A stretch of 64,000 bases of DNA from Hyperoodon ampullatus (GCA_949752795.1 OX457070.1:27242588-27306587); one strand, 5' to 3'; shown: positions 32,718 through 43,995, numbered from the stretch's first letter. Numbers and translations are program-made. The notes: generated by a model not told the origin, from the sequence alone.

Positions 32718-35195
32718 GATAATTTTCCTCGACTCTGAAGTCTACTCTGTCTGAAATTAATGTTTTATTCCATCTCTTTACTTTTAATCTGTCTGTGTCT
32801 ATATTTAAAGTGAGTTTCTTATAGATAACATATATTTGCATCTTTTAAATTCATCCACTCTGTTAATCTCTACCTTTTAATCGATATTTAGGTCATTTAC
32901 ATTTGAAATGATTATTGATATAGTTAGAGTGGTATCTACCATATCTGTTGGTGTTTTCTACTCATTGCCCTTGTTCTGTGTTTGTTTTTTATTTTTATTT
33001 TTGTGGTTTTTTTCCTCTCTTTCTGCCTTCTGTGGTTGTAATTGAACATTTTAAAGATTCCTTTTTTGCTCCTGTCTTATCATATCAATTATACTACTTT
33101 TTTTAGTGGTTGCCCTAGAGTTTGAAATATAAATTTACTATGACTCCAAGTCCATTTTCAAATAATAGTGTCCTTTCATGGGTAGTGCAAGTACATCACA
33201 ACAAAGTATTCTCAATTTTCCCCACCTGTTTCTGGTAACATTTCTGTCAATTTATGTCACTTACCCATAAGGTATATGATGTTGCTATTACTGTTTTGAA
33301 CAAACTGTTAGATCAGTTAAGGTTAAGAAAATAGATTTTATATTACCTTAATTTATTCCTTCTCTAATGCTCTTTATTTAGAGCTGATTTTCTGATGTAT
33401 ATAATTTTCTTCCTTTTAAGAACTTCTTTTAAAATATCTTGCAAAGCAGGACTACTGACAACAAATTCCTTCCATTTTTATCTTTCTGAGGAAGTCCTTA
33501 TTTCTCCTTCATTTTTTGAAGGCCAGTTGAACTGTGTACAGGATTCTAGGTTGGTGGGTTTTTTCTTTCAGTGCTTTAAATATTTCATTCTACTCTGTTG
33601 TTGCTTGCATGGTTTTTTTTTTTTTTAAGAGGTTCAAAACATTTCTTGTCCATGTTCCTCTATAGGTAAGATGTTTTTTCCTCTGACTTTTTTCAAGATT
33701 TTCTCTTTGTCTTTGATTGTTTGCATTTTCAATATATGCCTAAGTGTGGTTTTTAGATATTTATCCTGCAGGTGTTTCCCGAGCTTCCTGTATCTCTGGT
33801 TTTATGTCTGTCTTTAATTCTCATTACTGTTACTTCAACTATTTCTTCTCTTCCTTCTTCCTTTTCCTTCTGGTGGTCCCATTACACATATGTTACACTT
33901 TTTGTAATTGTCCCACAGTTCTTAGATACTGGAACCCCCACCCCACTTTCTGAAAGTTCATGTTACACCACTTTGCTTTTACAAAAGACCTACATTAGAA
34001 CCTGTTTTCGCTAACCAAAATGAATCCAAAGGGAATTTTTGGTTTTACAAATTAAAAAACTGTTACCATACTAACACAGGTCTTTCATAAAAGTAAAGTG
34101 GCATGATGTGAACTTTTGGCAAGCATGGGATAAGTCTTCACTTTATGCCATTTTGGCTTATAAAAGTTTTCATAGGAATACTCTGCTTTCAGATAGTGGG
34201 AGAGACCTGTATTCTGTTCTTTTTCATTTTTTTTTTCTCTTTACATTTCAATTTTGAAAGTTTCTATTGACATTTCTTCAAGCTCACTGATTCTTTCCTC
34301 AGCATATCCAGTATAGGGATGAGCACATCAAAGGCATTCTTCATTTCTGCTCCAAAGGGCTTTTGATTTCTAGCACTTCCTTTTGATTTTTTCTCAGAGT
34401 TCTTATCTCTCTGCTTACATTACCCATCTGCTCTTTCATGTTGTCTACTTTCCTCACTAGAGCCTTTAGCATCCTAATCATAGTAGTTTTATTCCCTGTC
34501 TGATAATATCAACATTTCTGTCATATGAGTCTGTTTCCGGTGCTTGTTCTGTCTCTTCATCTGTCTGTGTGGTTTGTCTTTCAGTATGCCTTGTAATTTT
34601 TTTGTTGTAAGCCAGACATTATGTACAGGGCAAAATAAACTGAAGTAATATGCCTTTAGTGTCAGGTTCTATAATATCTGGATAGGAGTTAGGTTGTGTT
34701 TACTATTTGCTTTAGATGTGTCAGAGGCTAAAATTTTCTCTGGTGTCCTTGTTTTTTTCTCCCTTGTCTTTGATTTTCCCTAGAAACTTTTTTTTAAAAT
34801 AACACCTGAGATATGTTGTTCATTCAGTTATATTCCTCTTTTATTATGCAGGAGCTCTATTGATATGGTCATAAGTGTGGGGAGAGGGGAAGTGTTCTAC
34901 AGTCATGGAGTTTGGTCTTAGTCTTTTAGTGATCCTTTGCTCTTGGGATATTACCTTCACAAGCACATCTCAGCTCTCCCCACCCACTTTGATGGAACAG
35001 GAAGGCTAGAAAGGGCTGGAGTCCAGTATTTTCCTTCCCCCAGGCTGGAAGGAAAAGCTTGGAACAGTCTGGAGCATTTCCTTTCCCCAGGATTGTTAGG
35101 CTTTGATAAAACCCCAGTTAGGTTCTTACAAAATAGTTTTTCTTGAGAGCAAGCCTTGCTAAGAACAGAATGCTCTAGGAGTATTTCAAAATGAT
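32718..35195 (-). mobile_element. Old host L1, segment 3 (5' portion), antisense
   Basis: Resumes the host at 'TTGATAATTTTCCTCGACTCTGAAGTCTACTCTGTCTG', then 'TTAATCGATATTTAGGTCATTTACATTTG'. From about 33000 it passes into ORF1/upstream sequence ('CTTATTTCTCCTTCATTTTTTGAAGG', 'TCTTTCAGTGCTTTAAATATTTC', 'CAGTTCTTAGATACT...', 'TTCTTCAAGCTCACTGATTCTTTCC'). The far end (34700-35195) resembles old L1 5' UTR and the boundary is approximate. A 281 bp TIR element is inserted at 33929-34209. Confidence 0.75.
33929..34209. mobile_element. Nonautonomous TIR DNA element with TA duplication
   Basis: The host L1 string CAGTTCTTAGATA...TATTCTG is broken by 281 bp flanked by TA (33927-33928, 34210-34211). 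Its ends are inverted: left CCCCACTTTCTGAAAG (33950-33965), right CTTTCAGATAGTGGGA. Subterminal sequence is also inverted: left 'CCACTTTGCTTTTACAAAAGACCTACATTAG' near 33967-33997 matches the complement of 'TAACACAGGTCTTTCATAAAAGTAAAGTGG' near 34072-34101. TA duplication suggests the Tc1/mariner group (Tigger/mariner-derived MITE). No transposase is encoded and I do not recall the exact family name. Confidence 0.75.
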
Positions 35196-35199
35196 TACT

Positions 35200-35372
35200 G
35201 AAAATAGCTACAAGGTTTCTTTCTGGACTGATGAAAATGTTCTAAAAGTGATTGTGGTGCTTGGTGCACAGTTATGTGAACATCCTAAAGACCATTGAGT
35301 TGTACACTTTAAGTGGGGGAATTTTATGGTGTGTGAGTTGTATCTTAGCTAAACTGTTAAAAAAAAGAAAAT
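35200..35372 (+). mobile_element. L1M 3' UTR end, sense
   Basis: Classical mammalian L1M terminus: 'CTGGACTGATGAAAATGTTCTAAAAGTGATTGTGG', 'ATTGAGTTGTACACTTTAAGTGGG', 'TATGGTGTGTGAGTTGTATCTTAGCTAAACTGTT' and an A-run. Opposite orientation to the nest before it. Confidence 0.9.
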
Positions 35373-37299
35373 GTTTCCTCAAGTCCAAAAGTGAGAGAAA
35401 TTTTTGTTTCCTTTTTTCTTTGGCCTTGGCTTTCTCCTGCCTCTTCTCCACCCACACTTCAAGCCAGTAGCCTCCAAGGAGCACTCAGTTTACAGCCCCT
35501 GCTGCCACAATGTCAAACTCTGTAGAAATATGTTATGCAGAGCAGAAATCAAAAAGTCATAGTATGTGAAGTCCGACACAAACTGGCAATTGCACAGACA
35601 CTTAGAGGTTAGGCCGGGGACGAGGGTAAGAAGAAGGACAAGCTGACTCTGGAACGTGTTTAAATTCTCTTTGCCATGTAGCTTGTTTTATATTGTCTCC
35701 TAGAGGCTTTACTTCATTTATACTCAAGTTTCCAGTTTTTGTGTGTTTTGTTCATAATCTACAAGTTGAGTTCTTTGCATATTTTTATTATGCATATCTA
35801 TTGACTCTTTGTGCCCCTGCAGTATTTGCCCTCTTTTTCTAGGAAACATGTATGATTGAAATTTGCATGCTTATATTTTCAAATTCATGATTGTATTCTC
35901 AGAGAGCAAAGTGTATTTGGCCAATGATAAAAATATTGATCAGAAGTAAAGGAGATGGAGTCTCAGTTACCAGCTGCCTGTCACACAGCACACGTGCTTT
36001 CCTAGTTTGGTCTTGGCATTTACTCATCTTAGTGATATATTTAACTTTAGGAGCTTAACAGTTTGCATTTCCACTACTTAACAAAATGCCTAACCCCTCT
36101 TAATGTGCTCCATAAATATTTATGAATTAATGAATTAATGAATGAGCTACCTGGATAGCCTCTACCTAGTACTGATGCTTCCACTGTCTTTTTTTCTCTG
36201 GGCCACTATGCCATTTTCATTTCCAAGCCTGCCTTTCTGCCTTGAAGTCTCAGGAAATATTGACTCTCTTCAGAGTTTATAGCCATGTCATCTGTCTACC
36301 CTGCAAGTAGAAAATCATTCTGGAAGAAAAGAAAAACATGATTACTACTCTTCTGTGTCTAAATATGAGACTAGTCATCTGCTGTTGATAGTGACCAGAG
36401 ACAACATTGACTTTGCCAAAGAGCAGTGGAATTACCTGAAATTGTATAGGAGAAATGGAGACCCTTGTGGTCTCCTGAATTTTGATGTCACTCTTTGCTG
36501 GCAATTCCACTGTATATCTGTTTGCACTAGATCTGGCTAAATGACAGTTAAGTCAAAAGTTGCCAGGAAAGTAACTACATCTTACAAGACTCTTCTGCTG
36601 AGTCACAGAAATCCCAGCCACTTTGCCTGTGGAATAGCATCACTAACTGATTGAGTCATCATGGGCCAAACACGTCAAAACAATTCAAAGACAGGGACAA
36701 TGCTGGTATGAAGTTTCCAGGGCATTCTGCAGAACCTAAGAATACTTGAATTTGTTGGTAGCTGTCTTGCAGGAAAGTGTGTTGAAAGTTACATTGTAAT
36801 TGAAAGCCAAAATATTTAGTGATTTTAGAAGTCTAAGTTCAAGACAGTACTGACAAGTCAGTGCCAGGATGTGATTTACTTCCCCTTGCCCTCAAAATAG
36901 TGCATACAGAGAGTTATTTTCCAAGCTCAGAGAAAACCAGGATTCTGAATATTTCAAACCATTTCATCTCCTCTTGTGTATGGAGTAGCCTAATATTACA
37001 GACCTATTCTCCAACTGCCATGTGCTTGCAAACATAAGTCAATACCAGCTATGCTGGTAAGCAAGCAATGGTACTGAAGGGATCAGATACTTTGATTTGC
37101 CAATAGGCTGCCTGATCTTGTCAGGAGAGAAGCATTCTTAGTTCATTTGGGTTCAGCTCGAGAATCTAAGGGAAGTAAGTTAACTCTTCTACATGTTAAT
37201 TTTCATTTCCATAAAATGTAAATAGGAATCCTTTCTTATCCGGAATAGTCAGAAATGGTTAATACAGCATTTCTTAGATGTTTTAAGCTGTGTCATCAA
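35373..37299. other. Unassigned sequence
   Basis: No convincing gene. The plus-strand frame 36355-36540 (61 codons) has ordinary amino-acid composition but no recognised domain and no supported splice sites, so it is not called. A short AATTAATG-type tandem (36124-36146) may be an L2 terminus. Confidence 0.45.
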
Positions 37300-37590
37300 C
37301 TGATATCTGTTAAGCACTTTTGTATGGCTGTGTTTACAGTCCTCCTGATGAGGGAGGCAAAATATACCTGTAAAAAGATAAGCCACAATACAAGGTGGTG
37401 TATGATAAATGCCAAGTAAACGATACAAGCATTGGGAAGAAGAGGTGATAGCGAAGGCTGCAATGGTGTAGAAAGACTGCCTGGAGAGACCAAGGGCCTT
37501 AACCATGCAGCAAGGGGGAGGAGAAGGACTGTGCTGTAGAAAGGACAACATATCCAAAAAGCATGGCTGGGAAAGAGGGCTGGAGTAAAG
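37300..37590 (-). mobile_element. LINE L2 fragment, antisense
   Basis: 'ATCTGTTAAGCACTTTTGTATGG', 'CAAGGTGGTGTATGATAAATGCC', 'GAAAGACTGCCTGGAG', 'AGCATGGCTGGGAAAGAGGGCTGGAG' follow the order of antisense L2. Diverged. Confidence 0.55.
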
Positions 37591-37799
37591 GAAGTTATAA
37601 ACCGAAAGCCCCATACACCTGTGAAGTGAGATTATCCTTATGTTTCACTCTGTTTCTAGACAGCACCATTTAGAAGCCATAGTTATCAATTCTGCCTAAA
37701 TTTCCTAGTCCCTTTCGTTTAATAAACAAAATATTATTCCACAGTCATTTGATCTTCTGAGGTTCTTGGTTACATTGTCCTATTTTAAGGGTATCATAT

Positions 37800-38280
37800 T
37801 TAGTAAGGTTTATTTCCCTGAGTATAAAAGTAATACATGTTTATTATAGAAAGTTTGAAAAATATGTTTACCCATGTTTCATAGGAGCTTTACATTCTTA
37901 TCAGTTGTAGCTCTTCATATACCAATTACTTCTTAGTCATATATACTGAAGACATTTTCCATGGTTTCTTTGCCTTTTATTTTTGTTTTTTTATATACAT
38001 ATATTAAAGCTGTAAATTTGTATGTAGTAATATGTAATTTCTCTTATTTTATTCTTCAAAAGTCCTTCCACAATCAGAAGTTAGACTAATACTTCCATTT
38101 CTTCTTTATTGTTCCATTTTTTAAAAATTATATTGTAAATGCATCTAGAATTTATTTTGGGGAAAGGTCTGAAATAAGGATTTAATTTATTTTTGTTTCA
38201 TGCAGTTAATTTTCCCAGCACCATTGTTGATTAATCCATTTCCCCAAATTTGGCAATCCTGTCTTTTAAATTTACAGTGC
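37800..38280 (-). mobile_element. L1ME-type LINE fragment, antisense
   Basis: 'AAAAGTAATACATGTTTATTATAGAAAG', 'ATTGTAAATGCATCTAGAATTTATTTT', 'TTTTCCCAGCACCATTGTTGATTAATCC' are antisense old L1 landmarks. No coding capacity remains. Confidence 0.7.
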
Positions 38281-38289
38281 TGTCTACTT

Positions 38290-38290
<1 letters not shown>

Positions 38291-38331
<41 letters not shown>

Positions 38332-38351
38332 TGTGTGTGTGTGTGTGTGTG
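38291..38351. repeat. Compound (GA)n(GT)n microsatellite
   Basis: Nineteen or so GA units pass directly into about ten GT units with no interruption. Likely length-polymorphic. Confidence 0.97.
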
Positions 38352-38629
38352 CTGTTTTCATGGAAGATAGGAAGTTGGGAAAATCTTCCACCATGTTAAA
38401 CCAGAACTAGGTTCTGTTTTCGGTGGGAACTTTTAAATCAAACATTCTCAGTGGGTTTGATTTTGTCAAATCAGTGTTGTTCTTTATCTCCAGCTGTTCT
38501 CATTGATGGGAAAAGATTTTAACTGTTTCCGTATTGACTCCTTTTTTTTAACCTTTACTCTCTGACACATACCTGTAAGGCCTGTTTCTTCATTCTTAGG
38601 AATGTGTCATTTTTCTTCCTGCTTTCATT

Positions 38630-38885
38630 CATAGTGCTTTTTGCCTGAAAGGCCCTCTTTCTAGTCGTCTCCCAGTGGTACCTCAATACCCAGATCAGAT
38701 CCTAATTCTTCCAGCTAGGTTTGTTTGGTCCTCTGAACTCCAGTAGCACTGATAATCTATACGTAACAATTGAACCCTTTCATTCATTTTATCCCATATG
38801 TAAATCTTGTTTTACCAAATATTGTAAGCTTCTTGCAGAGACTATTTCTTATCTTCCTTAATACCTAGCACTGAGATTTTCTTTT
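38630..38885 (+). mobile_element. LINE L2 fragment
   Basis: Sense L2: 'AGATCCTAATTCTTCC', 'CATTTTATCCCATATGTAAATC', 'TATTGTAAGCTTCTTGCAGAGACTATTTC', CTTAATACCTAGCACTGAG. Diverged. Confidence 0.6.
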
Positions 38886-39204
38886 AATCTCATTTAAATA
38901 TATGGATCGGGTCAACAGCTAAAATATTAGAATGCAGAGAATCCATTGTTATGTATTTGCCACCTTCTCTGCCAGCATCTCACACAGCTAGTATCAGGCT
39001 CTCTATAAGACCAAGGCAACATAAATTACTTTCCCTACTTGACAGGAGAACGAAAGAATTGTAATGCAAAAAAGTACCATCGGTTACTTAAAGACATCAC
39101 TCAGAAGTAAGACCTCCCAAATTCAGTCCTTTTGTCTTTCTACTAGCTACTAGCTCCCTTTCCAAAGCTACTTTGTTGCCAAATAATTTTTAAAATTTAG
39201 CTTG
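38886..39204. other. Unassigned sequence
   Basis: No gene or repeat recognised. Confidence 0.5.
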
Positions 39205-39460
39205 TATTTGTCAAAGTATGTTCAACAGAACCATAGTTCCATAGCATGCTAATAAGTGTCTTGCAATGAAAGAGTTCCATAGTAAATAAATTTGGGACAT
39301 GATGAGTTAAACAAATTTCAAATGGGCTTCTTTACAGCAGAAATTCTCAGAAGCCTTAATATGGTACTTAACATAGTGAGTCAAACTTACTGCCTGCAGA
39401 ACTCTTTTTTTTTTTTTTTTTTCCACAAAGAATCTGTGAACATACTTTGGGAAATAGTGC
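39205..39460. mobile_element. hAT/MER1-like nonautonomous DNA element
   Basis: A perfect inverted pair, CAAAGTATGTTCA (39212-39224) and TGAACATACTTTG (39437-39449), bounds about 240 bp. The interior contains 'TTGCAATGAAAGAGTTCCATAG', 'AATAAATTTGGGACATGATGAGTTAAAC' and 'AAATTCTCAGAAGCC', reminiscent of mammalian MER1-type elements. A poly(T) run (39404-39422) interrupts it near the right end. An 8 bp TSD could not be fixed. Confidence 0.6.
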
Positions 39461-40199
39461 TGTTCTATTCCTTTCTCTCTGCACTCACCCCTTTCTTTCC
39501 TGCTTCTTATATTCCTTTTTTGGTTTTCTGTCTAGGGTATATTGTGCAGTAAGGTGATCCTGCCATTATAAGATGCCTTGAGATGGGGATGCTTGTCAGA
39601 AAGAATCTCTTGTCTTGATATAATTACATGTACTACCACAAAAATAGCCAAAGCTTTATCATTTTAAGGAATGTTATTAAGTGGCATGTGGTATCTATTG
39701 CTTTGAAACAGACAGCTTTTCTACAACAAATGTTTTGAGTTAGTATACCAAAATTTACCAATTTGAATCTTTGTTGGGAATTTAGATGATTTATCATTTT
39801 TGCTATTGCAAGTGACTCTATAATATACATTTTCATGCAGTATTAACTATAGAAGAATGAAAATGGAGCAGATATTTGAATTTGTGAATTGTCTCTCTCC
39901 TCCTTTCTTCCCTTTGTGTGATGCTCCGCAGCCTCCATTGGGGAATTCCCTGCCTTGACCCCTCTGATAAATACCTGATTTCTTCCAGGCCTGGAAAGAG
40001 ATGTCTTGCTTATCATTATAGACCATAAATTGTTGGACTAAACTTGTCCTGTTGTCATAAAGATTGCAAATGGCAGGCTGATTCTGGTTGCTCCGTTTCT
40101 GACAACTTGAATCTTTCTAACCTGGAAGCTCCACTTGCTTCCCCCTTTGCTTGATGCTGCTTCCTCTAAACTCTCCCATCACTGTCAGAGTTTGATCTT
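39461..40199. other. Unassigned sequence
   Basis: No gene supported. Short piece 39750-39840 faintly resembles antisense L1ME. Otherwise nothing recognised. Confidence 0.45.
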
Positions 40200-40812
40200 C
40201 TTCAGGATGTCCCAGTAGTACTTCCAATGCAGTATAGCCTAAATTTCATGCTTTATTTTTCCTTTTTTCTCCATTCCTTCTCCCCTTTAATGGCATCACT
40301 ACCCAATCCATCACTCAAACTAAAAAATCTTAAACTTATCCTTGATTCCTCTTTTTCTCCCACTTCCTACTCATTCTCCTGGGTATAGGGTAAATTTTCA
40401 AGTGATGTCAACGCTATGCCCTTACCACATCTCAAACCAATTGTTGACTCTGTATCTCTATTACTTCTAACCCCAATTAAAGCTCTTTCAACTTATCACT
40501 TTCTTCATTATTTCTTCAGTGTAGTCCATCCTCCACAATGGAGTAGAATGACCAAACTTATCAACTCCACACTTAGACACCTTTGATCACTTCCCTTTGT
40601 CTAAATGATAAAATCCAAACTTCCTTCTCCTGTACAGAATCCAAACTTGCTGACTCTAATCTACCTTCACAGCCTCTTTTCTACCTTTTCCCTCTCATCC
40701 TATGTATGCTTCGATCAGACTTTCACCCTGAATGTCTTGCTCGTTCATATCTTTTTATGTTTACAAACAGTGTTCCTCCACCAGCAATACTCTTTTTGTT
40801 GGCGTGATGAAT
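40200..40812 (+). mobile_element. LINE L2 fragment, sense
   Basis: The series 'AGAATGACCAAACTTATCAAC', 'TTTGATCACTTCCCTTTGTC', 'AATGATAAAATCCAAACTTCC', 'AATCTACCTTCACAGCC', 'TATGCTTCGATCAGACTTTC' follows L2 order. The part before 40500 is less certain. Confidence 0.6.
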
Positions 40813-40934
40813 ACTATTAGTGAGCAACATTACTTATGCTGAAATGACCGAGTTGTTTTTCTAAGTTGAGTAAAATTATTAGCTTCCTGATGAAAGATTG
40901 TCTTGTTTAAAAAATAAATACAGGCAGCTTCAAG

Positions 40935-42060
40935 TTATTTATGATTTTATTGCACTGATTCCAAGAATATGGTAGTTTTTGAGGTTTGCTTAAGGGCATC
41001 TTTGTGATCTATTTTTGGAAACACCCCACACGTGCTTGAAAAGAATGTGTATTTTCTAATAAATAAATGCAGGGTTACATATCCAGTGAATCAAACTTAA
41101 TAATTGTGCTATTCAAACCATCTGCATCTTTACTAATTTGTATAAAACCTGCTTTATCCAATTACCAAAAGAAGAGTGTTAAAACCTCCCTCTATTATTG
41201 TGGTGTATCATTTTATTCTTAATAATAGTGTCAGGGCTTCCCTGGTGGCACAGTGGTTGAGAGTCCGCTGCCGATGCAGGGGACATGGGTTCGTGCCCTG
41301 GTCCGGGAAGATTCCACATGCCACGGAGCGGCTGGGCCCGTGAGCCATGGCCAGTGAGCCTGTGCATCCGGAGCCTGTGCTCCACAATGGGAGAGGCCAC
41401 AACAGTGAGAGGCCCGCGTACCGCAAAAAAAAAAAAAAAAAAAATAGTGTCAGTTTTTATTTTGTATATTTTGTTGTGTATTCTGAGACTGTGCTCTGGG
41501 TATATAAAAGTTTAGAAATTTTATGTCTTCGTGAATTATTCTTTTACCAGTGTACAGTGACCCTCTTTATTCCTAAATATTGCTTTTTTGTCTTATAGTC
41601 TATACTGCACCTACTTTCTCTTTTGTTTTTAGTATCTGCTCAGTATGTCTTTTTCCATTGCTTGACTTTGAACTTTCTGTGTCCTCAAAGTTATTTTTAG
41701 ATTTATCTCTTATAAGCAGCATACAGTTGTGTTTGCTTATTAAAACATGAAAACTTCTATCTTTTAACTGATTAATTTAGATCATTGCAATCACATTTTT
41801 GTTCCTAACATCTTATTTGTGCTATTTACCATGCCTTTTCTTTGTTTCTTTTTGCTTTTATCTTTTCCTGCTTTCTATTTTTTATATTTTGGTTTTAAAA
41901 TGTTAGCATTACAAATATGAATTTATAGAACGCAGATATTTGTTAAACTATTTTACACCTGGAATCACTTTCAGTCTTTGACACACATATCAAGGAGTAT
42001 ATCTTTTTTTGCTTTTATATAATGGCTGTCAATTCTACTGCTTCCTATTTACTTGACAAA
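40935..42060 (-). mobile_element. Old L1/HAL1-like endonuclease region, antisense, split by a SINE
   Basis: Antisense ORF2 5' part: 'GAAAAGAATGTGTATTTTCTAATAAA', 'CCATCTGCATCTTTACTAATTTG', 'GAAGAGTGTTAAAACCTCCCTCTATTATTG', then after the SINE 'TTTATGTCTTCGTGAATTATTC', 'CTGCTCAGTATGTC', 'TCTCTTATAAGCAGCATACAG'. Strongly diverged. Confidence 0.7.
41235..41442 (+). mobile_element. CHR-2 type SINE, 11 bp TSD
   Basis: GGCTTCCCTGGTGGCACAGTG to GCCCGCGTACCGC plus an A tail. The duplication AATAGTGTCAG is at 41224-41234 and 41443-41453. It has common subfamily sites and one missing base in TCCGCTGCCGATGCAGG. Confidence 0.97.
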
Positions 42061-42365
42061 TACACTGACAACTTGCTTCTAGTTAAGAAGGCAGAAAAAT
42101 TCCTAATTTCAAGATATTCATTTTTCCTTTTGCCATTATTTATTTGAATGACAGAAATGTCAAATTTAATATAATCAACACCACTTGGCTGTTTACATAA
42201 TTTGAATACCAATTCACTGATGTACCTAGTCTGCTGACTTATTGAATGAAGTTAGTCCCTTTGCAGTTACTACCAGAATGACAGTGCTTTGGTGATGGTA
42301 TTAAGAGCTAATCAAAGTGAACATAAAATCTAAATTCATATTTTTTCTTTAAAACCTGAGAACCA
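42061..42365. other. Unassigned sequence
   Basis: No gene or repeat recognised; this separates the old antisense L1 from the younger sense L1. Confidence 0.45.
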
Positions 42366-43420
42366 ACTGACAAAGGATTAATCTCAAAAAGTTACAAGCA
42401 GCTCATGCAACTCAATATCAGAAAAACAAACAACCCAATCCAAAAATGGGCAGAAGACCTAAATAGGCATTTCTCCAAAGAAGATATACAGATTGCCAAC
42501 AAACACATGAAAGAATGCTCAACATCATTAATCATTAGAGAAATGCAAATCAAAACTACAATGAGATATCATCTCACACCAGTCAGAATGGCCATCATCA
42601 AAAAATCTACAAACAATAAGTGCTGGAGAGGGTGTGGAGAAAAGGGAACACTCTTGCACTGTTGGTGGGAATGTAAATTGATACAGCCACTATGGAGAAC
42701 AGTATGGAGGTTCCTTAAAAAACTAAAAATAGAACGACCATACGACCCAGCAATCCCACTACTGGGCATATACCCTGAGAAAACCATAATTCAAAAAGAG
42801 TCATGAACCACAATGTTCATTGCAGCTCTGTTTACAATAACCAGGACATGGAAGCAACCTAAATGTCCCTCAACAGATGAAGGGATAAAGAAGGTGTGGC
42901 ACATATATACAATGGAATATTACTCAGCCATGAAAAGAAAAGAAATTGAGTTATTTGTAGTGAGGTGGATGGACCTAGAGTCTGTCATACAGAGTGAAGT
43001 AAGTCAGAAAGAGAAAAACAAATACCGTATGCTAACACATGTATATGAAATCTAAAAAAAAAAATGATCATGAAGAATGTAGGGGCACGACGGGAATAAA
43101 GACACAGACCTACTAGAGAATGGACTTGAGGACACAGGGAGGGGGAAGGGTAAGCCGGGACAAAGTGAGAGAGTGGCATGTACATTATACACGACCAAGT
43201 GTAAAGCCGATAGCTAGTGGGAAGCAGCCGCATAGCACAGGGAGATCAGCTCAGTGCTTTGTGACCACCTAGAGGGGTGGGATAGGGAGGGTGGGAGGGA
43301 GGGAGTGGCAAGAAGGAAGAGATATGGGAGCATATGTATATGTATAGCTGATTCACTTTGTTATAAAGCAGAAACTAACACACCATTGTAAAGCAATTAT
43401 ACTCCAATAAAGATGTAGAA
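42366..43420 (+). mobile_element. 5'-truncated young L1: ORF2 C-terminus (one stop) and 3' UTR
   Basis: L1 ORF2 encodes endonuclease and reverse transcriptase; only the C-terminal domain is kept. From 42366 a single frame reads [48 protein letters not shown], the zinc-knuckle-like CWRGCGE...[26 protein letters not shown] at 42804-42806 interrupts it. The frame then resumes with [36 protein letters not shown] and ends at 43055. The 3' UTR follows (GGGAGATCAGCTCAGTGCTT at 43229) to 'AATTATACTCCAATAAAGATG'. No TSD found. This is the best preserved L1 coding remnant in the window. Confidence 0.95.
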
Positions 43421-43428
43421 AAGATATT

Positions 43429-43799
43429 ATTTATTTACTTTTTATAAATTTATTTATTTATTTATTTACTTTTGGCTGCACTGGGTCTTCGTTGCTGCGC
43501 GCGGGCTTTCTCTAGTTGCGGCGAGCGGGGCTACTCTTTGTTGCGGTGCGCAGGCTTCTCATTGCAGTGGCTTCTCTTATTGTGGAGCACAGCTCTAGGT
43601 GCACAGGCTTCAGTAGTTGTGGCACATGGGCTCAGTAGTTGTGGCTCGTGGGCTCTAGAGCGCGGGCCCAGTAGTTGTGGCGCATGGGCTTGGTTGCTCC
43701 ACGACATGTGGGATTTTCCAGGACCAGGGCTCAAAGCCGTGTCCCCTGCATTGGCAGGCAGATTCTTAACCACTGCGCCACCAGGGAAGTCCCAAGATC
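43429..43799 (-). mobile_element. Long CHR-type SINE, minus strand
   Basis: TTTATTTATTTATTTACTTT, 'GGCTGCACTGGGTCTTCGTTGCTGCGCGCGGGC', 'TCTCTAGTTGCGGCGAGCGGGGC', 'CGTGGGCTCTAGAGCGCGGGCCCAGTAG', ending CCACCAGGGAAGTCCC. The duplication AAGATATT is at 43421-43428 and 43800-43807. It inserted in or next to the tail of the L1 just before it, and is less decayed than the 25991 copy at CpG sites. Confidence 0.93.
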
Positions 43800-43849
43800 A
43801 AGATATTTAAAGGAATGTTATAGAAAAAGGAATAATTCAGTAACTCACA

Positions 43850-43985
43850 CATTCAGAGGTGCACCTTTACTCTCCAGCAATACCAGGCTACCTCTACTTC
43901 CTTGCATGGATAGTGCTGTTTCCCCCTCCATGTCTTTGCTTATACTACCCTCTTCCCTTGCTGGGATGTCCTTCACCTTTCCTCT
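43850..43985 (+). mobile_element. Possible L2 fragment
   Basis: 'CATGTCTTTGCTTATACTACCC', 'CCCTTGCTGGGATGTCCTTCACC' resemble the L2 segment for 'trophic' 3' sequence preceding the terminal repeats. Weak. Confidence 0.4.
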
Positions 43986-43995
43986 GTTTTTTATG

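Noticed and set aside
35580..35650. Processed pseudogene (region with GAGGGTAAGAAGAAGGACAA)
   Set aside because: A Lys-rich looking stretch, but no continuing reading frame, poly(A) tail or TSD could be found.
36355..36540. Possible small exon or micropeptide (61 codons, plus)
   Set aside because: Composition is normal, but there is no recognised domain, no convincing splice sites or start context, and frames of this length are expected by chance.
42405..43055. Functional reverse transcriptase gene
   Set aside because: Only the ORF2 C-terminus is present, the element is 5'-truncated without the catalytic RT core, and a TGA stop interrupts it.
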